Source of the DNA: a virus | Length of the DNA: 31,029 nucleotides | IMG/VR virus record: IMGVR_UViG_3300045993_000189 | Location: 1-31,029 of that record | Direction: 5' to 3' (one strand) | Shown here: positions 1 through 7,927 of the stretch, piece by piece | How positions within the stretch are numbered: position 1 is the stretch's first letter | Layout of the letters: each line of letters starts with the position of its first letter | Position numbers and translations under genes: made by a program | The notes under the pieces: generated by a model | Seen by the model: the letters and a program-made list of their open reading frames with translations, nothing else | Databases searched by the model: none | What the model was told of the DNA's origin: nothing

Positions 1-1
1 A

Positions 2-394
2 ATGATACTAGCTGCTGTTGATCTTCAAATGGAAATACACACCAAGCATATGATTAGAGCAAACACGATGCTTGCAATGGCTGAGAAGAAAATGCCACAC
101 GCATTAGGAGAATACGGCAAAGGTAAGTTCTCTGATGTATCCAATAAGATACTTGACTACCTAAGCCACAGGACACTTCCTGCTACCAGTTCAGACATAT
201 TCAAACTTGTTCACAAAGAATTGAACAAACATTCAGACTTAGCTGAAGTACTTAATTCTCTAAAGATGGCTGAGAGAATTCAAGTTATTCAGATAAGGGG
301 TAAGACAGGCTATATGCCATTGTTAAGACCTGCTGTTGAATGGCCTAAAGAATTACTTGATCTGGATTGGCTGACTGAGACTGAGATTATTTGA
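2..394 (+). CDS. C-terminal part of a probable phage replication protein (primase/helicase-type), 5' truncated by window
   Basis: The reading frame is open from the first base and stops at 392-394, so the visible 130 residues are probably the C-terminal end of a longer protein whose start lies outside the window. Residues about 45-105 look like a winged-helix fold: a helix around ILDYLSHR, then SSDIFKLVHKEL, then a recognition-helix-like LAEVLNSLKMAERI followed by a beta wing ending in GKTGY. Large phage primase/helicase or DUF3987-type ATPases often end in such a tail, but no ATPase motif is in view, so this is inference from position and shape. It is followed after 32 bp by the DHH phosphoesterase gene in the same direction. 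It could equally be the tail of another DNA-binding protein. Confidence 0.5.
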   Translation: MILAAVDLQMEIHTKHMIRANTMLAMAEKKMPHALGEYGKGKFSDVSNKILDYLSHRTLPATSSDIFKLVHKELNKHSDLAEVLNSLKMAERIQVIQIRGKTGYMPLLRPAVEWPKELLDLDWLTETEII

Positions 395-426
395 CCCCTG
401 AACTTAATATATAGAAAGAAATTACT

Positions 427-1419
427 ATGACAACTCTTTTAGATAAAGTAATGAAGTACAAAAATCCCCTTGTCATCTATCATGCTAATTGTGCCGATGG
501 TTATTCCGCAGCATGGGTATTCCGTCATGTGTCTAATCTGATAGAAGTAGATTTTGACTTTCATCCCGGTGTCTATTCTGAAACACCTCCTGATTGTACA
601 GATCGAACTGTCTATATGGTTGACTTCTCTTATAAGAGAGATGTTGTTATTAAGATGTGTGAGGATGCACTATCTGTTACCCTGATAGATCATCATAAGA
701 CTGCACTTGATGATCTCAAAGAGCTTGATGATACTTATATAGAGAAGAACAATTTCTTTTCTTATACAAGTCTTGAACATAGTGGTGCTGTTCTTGCATG
801 GAACTACTGGAAGAAGCATAATGGCTTGGAAGGTATGGGAGAGATGCCAGTTCTTCTAAAGCATATTGAAGATCGTGATCTATGGCTCTTTAAGTATGCC
901 AATACAAGAGAGATTATAGCAGCTATCTTTTCCTATGAATATACGTGGGAGAATTGGGACAAGTTAATGTCCTATAAGGACTCAGAATTAGATTCACTTG
1001 TGCGAGAAGGTTCCGCAATTGAACGTAAGCACTTCAAGGATATAACAGAACTCTTGAAGGTGACTCAGCGAATGGGAATGATAGGAGGTATTGAGATTCC
1101 AGTAGCTTCTCTACCTTATATCTTCTCCTCAGATGCTGGCCATATCATGGCTGAGATGTACTTAGGAGGTAAAGTATTTGCAGCTTGCTATTGGGACACA
1201 CCTAAAGGTAGAACATTCTCTTTGCGTAGTATGTCTCAAGGAATGGATGTTTCCTTGATTGCTAAAGAATATGGAGGAGGAGGGCATAAAAATGCTGCTG
1301 GATTCTCTGTTCCTAAAGAGCATATTCTTGCAACGCATGGATTAGGACTTGTTAAAAAAGAAACTATTGTAGCAGGAATAGAAGATGGTGCTTTTGTGAT
1401 AAGGAGCAAGAAATCATAA
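427..1419 (+). CDS. DHH/DHHA1-family phosphoesterase (NrnA/oligoribonuclease-like)
   Basis: This 330-residue protein has the complete motif set of the DHH superfamily. Visible are H19 and the NCADG motif (D24, residues 21-25), the second-motif D66 in VDFSY, the DHH triad itself at 88-90, the H146/D149 pair in HIEDRD, and the DHHA1 substrate loop GGGGHKNAAGF at 283-293. All metal-ligand positions are present, so an active Mn-dependent phosphodiesterase is expected. Relatives degrade short oligoribonucleotides, linear dinucleotides or cyclic dinucleotides; which of these it uses cannot be read from sequence. ATG 427 follows a purine-rich AGAAAG leader rather than a strong Shine-Dalgarno. The stop overlaps the next start (TAATG at 1417-1421), implying translational coupling. 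Nucleotide recycling is the plain role; removal of a host immune signalling nucleotide is a possible alternative. Confidence 0.93.
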   Translation: MTTLLDKVMKYKNPLVIYHANCADGYSAAWVFRHVSNLIEVDFDFHPGVYSETPPDCTDRTVYMVDFSYKRDVVIKMCEDALSVTLIDHHKTALDDLKELDDTYIEKNNFFSYTSLEHSGAVLAWNYWKKHNGLEGMGEMPVLLKHIEDRDLWLFKYANTREIIAAIFSYEYTWENWDKLMSYKDSELDSLVREGSAIERKHFKDITELLKVTQRMGMIGGIEIPVASLPYIFSSDAGHIMAEMYLGGKVFAACYWDTPKGRTFSLRSMSQGMDVSLIAKEYGGGGHKNAAGFSVPKEHILATHGLGLVKKETIVAGIEDGAFVIRSKKS

Positions 1420-1712
1420 TGGATAATAGTAAACCAGAACCAAGGAAAAGAAAGACTCTTACTCTTCATAAGCTCAATCCAGTAACAGAGTCTTTCAAGC
1501 GCCCAGATCATAATGATTTCTATACTTCTCCAGAACTCAAAGCTAAAAGCTTCAGTGGTTTACGGAAGAATGAACTCTCTATGGAATATGAGTTCTGGAT
1601 AGAAGGTGAAATTCGCGAGCGTGTTAGCTTTACAGAGATTAGGAATGATAATATGGCTATGAGCAAAGCACATGATAGAATCTTTAAACTTAAGAAGGAA
1701 GGACAGGAGTGA
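1419..1712 (+). CDS. Hypothetical protein, 97 aa
   Basis: I do not recognise this protein. It is very basic at the N-terminus (PEPRKRK at residues 6-12) and otherwise hydrophilic, with no membrane segment, signal peptide or cysteine. The second half (about 50-95) alternates charged residues and could be a small alpha/beta domain. Its ATG shares one base with the stop of the DHH phosphoesterase gene (TAATG), with an AAGGAG 12 bases upstream. Its own stop overlaps the leader of the next gene, so it sits in a four-gene coupled cluster. Function unknown; that it is a real gene is supported by the overlap spacing. Confidence 0.75.
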   Translation: MDNSKPEPRKRKTLTLHKLNPVTESFKRPDHNDFYTSPELKAKSFSGLRKNELSMEYEFWIEGEIRERVSFTEIRNDNMAMSKAHDRIFKLKKEGQE

Positions 1713-1714
1713 TT

Positions 1715-2035
1715 ATGTCTATATCTAATAGCAATAGCAAGAGTAGTAGCAAGAGCTTCAAATACAAAAGACCAGATGGTGAGATAGTAGAAGCTGTGCA
1801 GGCATCTATTATGGATGTTCAAAATAATAGCAATACCATACCAGAATGGCTAATGCCAGCCTTCCGCGGAATTGTTCTATTCTATGACGAGAATGATCTT
1901 CTGCAATGTCGAACTGGTAGAAAGACTATAAGAGTATATCTTACTGATTGGATTGTTAAGAATGAAGATGGTACTCTGTACATAGAAGAAGATAGGAATT
2001 TTAAGAAATATGAAGCCATCAAGGATTCTCAATAG
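1715..2035 (+). CDS. Hypothetical protein, 106 aa, serine/asparagine-rich N-terminus
   Basis: I chose ATG 1715 because AGGAG lies at 1705-1709, five bases before it; the in-frame GTG at 1709 would overlap that site. Residues 1-20 are a low-complexity Ser/Asn/Lys tract, probably disordered. The rest (about 25-95) looks like a compact beta-rich domain with alternating hydrophobic residues and many acidic residues. There are no membrane segments or recognisable catalytic motifs. The upstream stop (TGA 1710-1712) lies inside the ribosome-binding region, so translation is probably coupled. Its 3' end overlaps the next start by 26 bases. Function unknown. Confidence 0.72.
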   Translation: MSISNSNSKSSSKSFKYKRPDGEIVEAVQASIMDVQNNSNTIPEWLMPAFRGIVLFYDENDLLQCRTGRKTIRVYLTDWIVKNEDGTLYIEEDRNFKKYEAIKDSQ

Positions 2036-2282
2036 ATGTGCATGGCCAGGATGCCATATCAAGTTATATCCTAGAATATGGATATGCTTAGATCACTGGC
2101 CTTTCCTATCATCTGAGATACAAGAGGAAGTTCTTCACATATACGAAGTACATAAGTCAGTACCTTCCAGCCTTGGTTATCATTATAGGGAGCTAAAGAG
2201 AATACATAATCATTGGATGCTACAAAGGATTGAGGAATTAGAAGAAGAAGAATATCAAAGACGTAAATGGTCTGAGCCATAA
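2010..2282 (+). CDS. Hypothetical protein with Cys/His (zinc-binding-like) N-terminus, 90 aa
   Basis: Residues about 9-30 carry a C-x4-C ... C-x2-H arrangement (CAWPGC then CLDHW), the spacing of a small treble-clef or zinc-ribbon knuckle. The remainder is helical and ends in a highly acidic run (EELEEEEYQRR). ATG 2010 lies inside the preceding gene (26-bp overlap) with only a weak AGGAA 11 bases upstream, so the start is less certain than the frame. It is the last rightward gene before the terminator at 2285-2320. Small zinc-knuckle proteins in phages often modulate host factors or bind nucleic acid, but nothing here identifies the partner. Confidence 0.68.
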   Translation: MKPSRILNRCAWPGCHIKLYPRIWICLDHWPFLSSEIQEEVLHIYEVHKSVPSSLGYHYRELKRIHNHWMLQRIEELEEEEYQRRKWSEP

Positions 2283-2284
2283 AG

Positions 2285-2320
2285 AAAGCCTCTATATCTT
2301 AATTGATATAGAGGCTTTTT
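2285..2320 (+). terminator. Intrinsic terminator closing the rightward genes (possibly bidirectional)
   Basis: A perfect 14-bp stem, AAAGCCTCTATATC (2285-2298) with its complement at 2305-2318, closes a 6-base loop and runs into TTTTT at 2316-2320. It begins two bases after the last rightward stop codon and 35 bases before the end of the leftward 1844-residue gene. On the minus strand the tail is CTTTCTTT, a weaker U-tract, so it may also stop the leftward late transcript. Confidence 0.9.
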
Positions 2321-2332
2321 GCTATCTTCTTA

Positions 2333-2361
2333 GGAATCACAATTTTTGGAAGAATCACAAT
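2333..2361. repeat. Short direct repeat GAATCACAAT x2
   Basis: GAATCACAAT occurs at 2334-2343 and again at 2352-2361, an 18-bp period, just past the terminator and overlapping the last codons of the leftward gene. It is probably a small local duplication; no function can be assigned. Confidence 0.6.
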
Positions 2362-5300
2362 CCAATAGAATTATTCATCATATAGTTTATAGGATTGTTC
2401 GGTTTAAGCTTATTCACAAAGACTTCTTTCCCTGATGTTTCAGTCTGTCCTATTGCTGTATTATAAGCTGATCGCCAGCCAGTAGGGGTGCCGCCTTTTC
2501 TCATATAATCATGCGAGAATTTCTCTACTTGATCATCATCTAAAGATCCATTCCTTATTCCTGTCTTTAAACGATCTGTAAGCTCTTGTCTTGCATCCCT
2601 ATCCAAAGAACCATAGAAGGTATTAAGATGCATAGTCTCCCTTAGTTTAACTTCTTCTAATGGTCTTGTTCCTAATACTCTTGCTATCACTCCTGTTGGT
2701 GTCCATACTTCTTCTGGTATCTGTACAGTATTACCTGCTCTTGTAACAGAATATCCAGTAGCAACCTCAGACATACGTGCTAACGGGCGCGACATATTCT
2801 GTAGACTGAGTGCCTGCATCAAGGCTCTTCCTGATTGATTAGGATCTCCCTTTAAACTATCAGCTATTGAGCCAACAGCCTGAGTCACTTGCTTGGCAAA
2901 ATTCAAGGCTACAATATTATCACCAGTAATACCGGGGAATCTAAAGCTAGCATCTCCTCGTGTATTCAATCCTGTACCAGCCAAAGATGGAAGCCCATAG
3001 AGTACAGTATTAGCCATTGTATCAGGGAGGGCTCTATAGGTGCCAGTAGTAAGATCAACATTGTCATCTGAGAAATGATTACCAATAGCCTGACTCACGG
3101 CGGAGAAGCCTGGCATTGAGCTTGCACCGAATATTCCTGATTGAGTAAGAGCTGCTACACCAATAGCCTTGTAGTTTTTGAGCTCAAGTTGTCTATAGAT
3201 AGCCTGCCCCAAAGTCAAAGAGTATGTCTGGAATAGACCTAATGCAACACCAAGAGTACCCTGAAATAGAACTGGCCTCTGAGACGCATGGAAATTGCCT
3301 ACTGCTTTATCCATAAAATCTCTAGCAAAGATCATTACTCCTTCATCACCAAGCTCAGGATACAGCCTTTTAGCTAATACAAAGCCAGTAAACATAGTCT
3401 GCCTACGAACAAAGCTCTCACTCCAATCTGCTGGCTTAGACATGATCTCAACGAATCGTGAATCAAGTGCTTTCTCAATACTTGAAATTGCACCTTTATT
3501 CATTGATGCAACAGCTTTTAAGGTATTATTGGCTTCAGATACCAAAGGCGTAAAATAGCCCAATGCTTCAGCTTTTGTCCCTAAATGAGCAAAAGCAGGG
3601 CTATGGGAAGCTCTCATGCCTTCATACATGATTTGTACGCCTGAAACTTTTGCTGTTCCTTTTTGAATTCCCATGAATGTTTCAGGCATACTGGCTGCTT
3701 TTGCCAAACTTGTTAGAATAGGAAGAGACATAATATTCACAATAGGCTGGGCCAGCTCTCCTACACGAAGAGCAATCGTAGCAGCTAATGCGTTTGATGC
3801 AGATATGATTCGCTTTGAAGTATCAGGAGAATCCTCCAAACGGGATAGGCCAAACATGCTGGCAGCTTCTGCATTGAAGCCAGCCCATGGATTAACAATA
3901 CCTTTATCTGCCATCTCTTTTTCAAGAATTGAATAGTCCATTTTGGCAAGATCATTAGAAGATAGAGTCTTCTTGCCTCCTACGAATGTTTTCATAAGAG
4001 GAGTTACAGCAGTATCCCATATCTTATTAACTGCTCTAGAACCATAAGCAAGTCCTGTCTCAAAGCTACTATTCACATCTTTCCATGTAGTATATTCGCT
4101 CAAATTGCTATCTCCTAATAAAGCATTCTTCAGAATTTTAGCTGTATCTTTAGGCTTTTCAAGGAACTTCTTCACACCAGTAAGAGGCTGTGATGCAAAG
4201 GAACCTTGGCTAATAGCTGACATCTTATCAAGAGCACCTGTAATATCACTCATTGAAAGATCAGCCATGATACGCATCTGAGCATTGATGAAGTGCTGAT
4301 ATCCTCCAGCAATTTCTCCGAACACTTGATTGTCACTACGAATAAGAGCAGATCCTGATGAGCCAGATTTCTTAGCTGAGGAATCTGCTACCTTCATATT
4401 CATAACATCAAGACGACCATTCATTCTACTCCATTCTTCTTGTTCTACACCCTTCTCGTAAACTCTTATATTCTTATCCTGACCAGAAGCTACAAGTCTT
4501 GCTTTGTAATCTCTTACAATTTGTGTGTATTCTTCCATGGTATTTGCCCAAAGCAATTGAGTGCTATCTTCTGATAGATTGTGGACATAGGCTATTATCT
4601 TATTCACAGGATTGACTGAAGGAATCCAAAGACCTATATCAGATACATCCTTGATACCTTGAATCTTTCTATTGGTATTGATGAGACCAAGAAGTTCTGG
4701 TGACTTATCTTGCATCATCTGGATTGTCTCTTTTACTGAAGCTGACACAACAGAGTAAGTCTTGTCTTGAAATTTGACTGCCTCTAGAACAGTTACCTTC
4801 TTTCCATCCATTCCTATTTTCTCAACCTTCTGCATAAGCTGCCCAGTTGCAGAATCAAACATTCGCCACCCCGCTAGTCCAGCATAGATTTCTCTAAAGG
4901 TATTGAATTCTACTGTCTCAGCAGCACTAGCAGACATTTTGCTCATAGCATCTTTGAGTGGTATATTTACAGAATCAATATATTGATTAGCAATATGGCC
5001 TATCTGCTTTCCTACGGCTGAGATCATAGGCCCTAAGTCACCCATATTCCTTGCAAAGAAATCAAAGCTATTAATAAAGATATTACCACCTGTTTGATCA
5101 TTCCCTTTTGAAAGAGAAGATTTGATCATGTCAAGAACATATCTGGCGGAGGATGAGTCAGAGCCGGGAGAGAATAGATAATCTGCTAATTGAATAGCGG
5201 CCGGATTCTTAGAAGAATACAGAGAAGCAGCTGTTATCTCACCATTGATTGTTGTAAGAGAGCGATTATCAAGACCAGCATAAGCTTCTGCATATTGATT

Positions 5301-7889
5301 CTTTCTCTGATTTCCTTGAAGAACTAATGGCTGTCTTGCTTTATTAAGAGCTATATCAGCATCAGCCATCGTGCTAATAATGTTACCATAATTGTTTGAC
5401 TCTGTATTAAAATAGAGAATATCAGTAAAACTATCTAGTGTCTTATCTTTCCTAAGAGCATATGTCTTAACTATAGTAGGATCTGTATTGGTCTTGAGTG
5501 CTATTGATTCAAATGGAATACCTCTAGCAAGAAGAGCATCTATGTCATCTCTCTTAGCTGCAATTAACATTCCTTGTAGATCGGTGAGAGATGCTGTCTT
5601 AACACCCGCAGTTACAAGACCAGAGCTTTCTACTCTAGCTGCTTGTTCCCTAGCAAAAGATACTTTACCTGCTGTAGAAAGAGTAGCTTCTCCGTGACGC
5701 GCACCTTCTATAACAAGAATCTCATTAGTTTGACTGGTACCAGCAGAGTCTATGAAACCAGCAGCAATGTCATCTACATGAACCTTATACATTGTAATGT
5801 TACCAAATTCTCTGGCTTTTGATATGTCAGCTGTATAGCTTCTAACAGTATTTCGCCCAGCCTCTCTACCAGCTTCTCGTGCTCCGCGAAAGAGTAGAAC
5901 ATTACCATCTTTATCTGCTACATTCTGAAAATTACTTCTAAGTGCCTGTGATCCTTCTGAGTTGTACATTTGTGCAAAAGCTTCACCAGCTTTGTGTGCT
6001 TCTGCTTTAGCAATATCAGCAATACTAATATTGTCCATATCAAGAAGCTCACCTAACTTACCTTGCGCTTGTGCTCTATCAATCTTACGTGCTGTTGCTG
6101 CATAATCTGTATATGAACCGGTATAAGAACCTCCTCTAGAAAATTCAAATGCACCACGTCTTATTAAATCAAAATCTTTTTTACTACCACTTATCCATCC
6201 TGATATCATTTCAGATATATCATTGGATACTCCATTACCATATCTCCTTGGATCAGTTTCTTTAATTGCTTTAGCATTGGTGAATGAATCAACCTTAGCT
6301 TGATAAGTGGCAGGAACTCCAAGAGCAGCAGAATCTCCCTTGACAATCTTAGCAGGATTCACACTTGGAAGACTATCAACAACAGCGTCTGCGCCAGAAA
6401 CCTTAGCAGCCAACGCCGCATCAGCTTCTTTCAAGATAGCTTTCGTATATTCCTCACCTGTCCCTATCTTAATACCAAGAGTAGCCAACTCAGGATCTCC
6501 TCTCATTCTTGTGATAAGAGCTGTGATCATAGCAGTATCTGAAGGAGCTACTTCTAGCTTCTCAAGCTGCTTCAAACTCATGCCTTCTATCCGCTTCATC
6601 TGAGCAATAAAACTCCCTTGCATCTCAGCTGCACTTGAAGACATAAGCTCAAATGGTGCATCATAATTGGCACTCTTGCCATAGAATTTCCCAAGACCTT
6701 TAGCTAATTCTTCTGGAGTCTTATCAAGAACAACAGCGCCAGCATAATGCTTGAGATCAGATACTGTTCCATAGAGGCCAAGTTCTGGGAAGTATACGGA
6801 TTTTACAGACTTTGGAGCAATAGGCCCTTTAGGAGAGACACTAGTTGTAAGAGATGGAATAGCATCAAGTGGATTCTTAGGAGCGCCTAATATCCCAGCA
6901 GTCTTAAGATCAGAAGGTGCAACAGCTGATAGACTCTCTACCCCGAACATATCAGGATTGGTCATCATAGTCTTTTTGATAGACTCTTTGGCATCAAGAT
7001 CAAGTTCTCTGAGAGCAGGGGAGAGCATAGATTCAAAGCGATCATTAGCTTGTTTCACTTCTAGGAGCTGGAGTTTCGAGGCAAGGCTAGTTGTAAGATC
7101 ATTCTCTGGTGTCTTACCTATTAACTTAGCTTGAGTTACTATCTCTGCATACATATCTATATTTGCAGCTGAAGTTTGAAGAGCTACAGTATTTGACATA
7201 TCTGATAGAACAGACTTGGCTCTTCTCAAAGTATTATCTAATGCCACTTCTTTTATCCCTGAAGTAAGAGAACTCACAGCAAAGTGATCTGCTATTGCAC
7301 CAATACCTCCTCCTAGCACTCCACCAAATGCTACTGAGATTCCAAAATTGGTAAGAGGATCTTTCATATAATCCTCAACCATAGGAGATCCATTGAGAGT
7401 AAGAAGAATTGCTCCTTCCATAGCAGCTGCATCAATAGCCTGATTCACTGCTGTCTTAGCGTATATGCCGCGAATTGCGCTTCTATATGCTTTGGTTCCT
7501 TCTGCCCCCTGCGAGAAAGCTTCTGACACCTTGGCCATATCAGCTTCTCTCCCTAGCTTAGAGAACCAACTGACAGCCTTTGAACCATTACGCATAGCGT
7601 TCATTCCCTTTAGAGCAATAGCTCCTGGAACAAAGGATGAACCAATGAAAGATGCTGCATGAATAACATCAGGATGTTCTTGATAGACCCTTAGAGCATT
7701 ATCAGAAATACCAGAAAGAAGATCAGCAGTATCTACATTAGTGGTACCAGGAAGCGAGTTCCATACTGAAGCTCCAGCATCTACTACAGTAGCGGCCGCA
7801 CCCCCTAGCACATCGGAGACAAGATTATTCTGTGTGTCTTGTATGTTATTATGGTAGTCTAAGTTAATTTCCGCACTATAGTCAGCCAT
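2355..7889 (-). CDS. Giant internal virion/ejection protein with ADP-ribosyltransferase-like domain, 1844 aa
   Basis: This is the last and largest gene of the leftward block. It follows two smaller ejection-type genes, the order of T7 gp14-gp15-gp16, so it is probably packed in the capsid and injected with the DNA. The start ATG 7889 has AAGGA five bases upstream. Residues about 50-70 and 180-205 are Gly/Ala-rich and hydrophobic, plausible membrane-insertion segments. Residues about 655-735 resemble an R-S-E ADP-ribosyltransferase: FRG with R668, SYT at 684-686, then AREFG, a beta strand YKVHVDD, and NEILVIEG with E723 as catalytic candidate (E728 second). Near residue 1535 an RPVLFQG...LGLFQTY stretch matches a motif I associate with large phage polyvalent/internal proteins. 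No lytic transglycosylase domain is seen, unlike T7 gp16. The ejection role is inferred from context; the ART call rests on motif spacing. Confidence 0.82.
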   Translation of the reverse strand: MADYSAEINLDYHNNIQDTQNNLVSDVLGGAAATVVDAGASVWNSLPGTTNVDTADLLSGISDNALRVYQEHPDVIHAASFIGSSFVPGAIALKGMNAMRNGSKAVSWFSKLGREADMAKVSEAFSQGAEGTKAYRSAIRGIYAKTAVNQAIDAAAMEGAILLTLNGSPMVEDYMKDPLTNFGISVAFGGVLGGGIGAIADHFAVSSLTSGIKEVALDNTLRRAKSVLSDMSNTVALQTSAANIDMYAEIVTQAKLIGKTPENDLTTSLASKLQLLEVKQANDRFESMLSPALRELDLDAKESIKKTMMTNPDMFGVESLSAVAPSDLKTAGILGAPKNPLDAIPSLTTSVSPKGPIAPKSVKSVYFPELGLYGTVSDLKHYAGAVVLDKTPEELAKGLGKFYGKSANYDAPFELMSSSAAEMQGSFIAQMKRIEGMSLKQLEKLEVAPSDTAMITALITRMRGDPELATLGIKIGTGEEYTKAILKEADAALAAKVSGADAVVDSLPSVNPAKIVKGDSAALGVPATYQAKVDSFTNAKAIKETDPRRYGNGVSNDISEMISGWISGSKKDFDLIRRGAFEFSRGGSYTGSYTDYAATARKIDRAQAQGKLGELLDMDNISIADIAKAEAHKAGEAFAQMYNSEGSQALRSNFQNVADKDGNVLLFRGAREAGREAGRNTVRSYTADISKAREFGNITMYKVHVDDIAAGFIDSAGTSQTNEILVIEGARHGEATLSTAGKVSFAREQAARVESSGLVTAGVKTASLTDLQGMLIAAKRDDIDALLARGIPFESIALKTNTDPTIVKTYALRKDKTLDSFTDILYFNTESNNYGNIISTMADADIALNKARQPLVLQGNQRKNQYAEAYAGLDNRSLTTINGEITAASLYSSKNPAAIQLADYLFSPGSDSSSARYVLDMIKSSLSKGNDQTGGNIFINSFDFFARNMGDLGPMISAVGKQIGHIANQYIDSVNIPLKDAMSKMSASAAETVEFNTFREIYAGLAGWRMFDSATGQLMQKVEKIGMDGKKVTVLEAVKFQDKTYSVVSASVKETIQMMQDKSPELLGLINTNRKIQGIKDVSDIGLWIPSVNPVNKIIAYVHNLSEDSTQLLWANTMEEYTQIVRDYKARLVASGQDKNIRVYEKGVEQEEWSRMNGRLDVMNMKVADSSAKKSGSSGSALIRSDNQVFGEIAGGYQHFINAQMRIMADLSMSDITGALDKMSAISQGSFASQPLTGVKKFLEKPKDTAKILKNALLGDSNLSEYTTWKDVNSSFETGLAYGSRAVNKIWDTAVTPLMKTFVGGKKTLSSNDLAKMDYSILEKEMADKGIVNPWAGFNAEAASMFGLSRLEDSPDTSKRIISASNALAATIALRVGELAQPIVNIMSLPILTSLAKAASMPETFMGIQKGTAKVSGVQIMYEGMRASHSPAFAHLGTKAEALGYFTPLVSEANNTLKAVASMNKGAISSIEKALDSRFVEIMSKPADWSESFVRRQTMFTGFVLAKRLYPELGDEGVMIFARDFMDKAVGNFHASQRPVLFQGTLGVALGLFQTYSLTLGQAIYRQLELKNYKAIGVAALTQSGIFGASSMPGFSAVSQAIGNHFSDDNVDLTTGTYRALPDTMANTVLYGLPSLAGTGLNTRGDASFRFPGITGDNIVALNFAKQVTQAVGSIADSLKGDPNQSGRALMQALSLQNMSRPLARMSEVATGYSVTRAGNTVQIPEEVWTPTGVIARVLGTRPLEEVKLRETMHLNTFYGSLDRDARQELTDRLKTGIRNGSLDDDQVEKFSHDYMRKGGTPTGWRSAYNTAIGQTETSGKEVFVNKLKPNNPINYMMNNSIGL

Positions 7890-7927
7890 TTTATTTCCTT
7901 CTTTCTATTCTCTAAGATATTGCAGAA

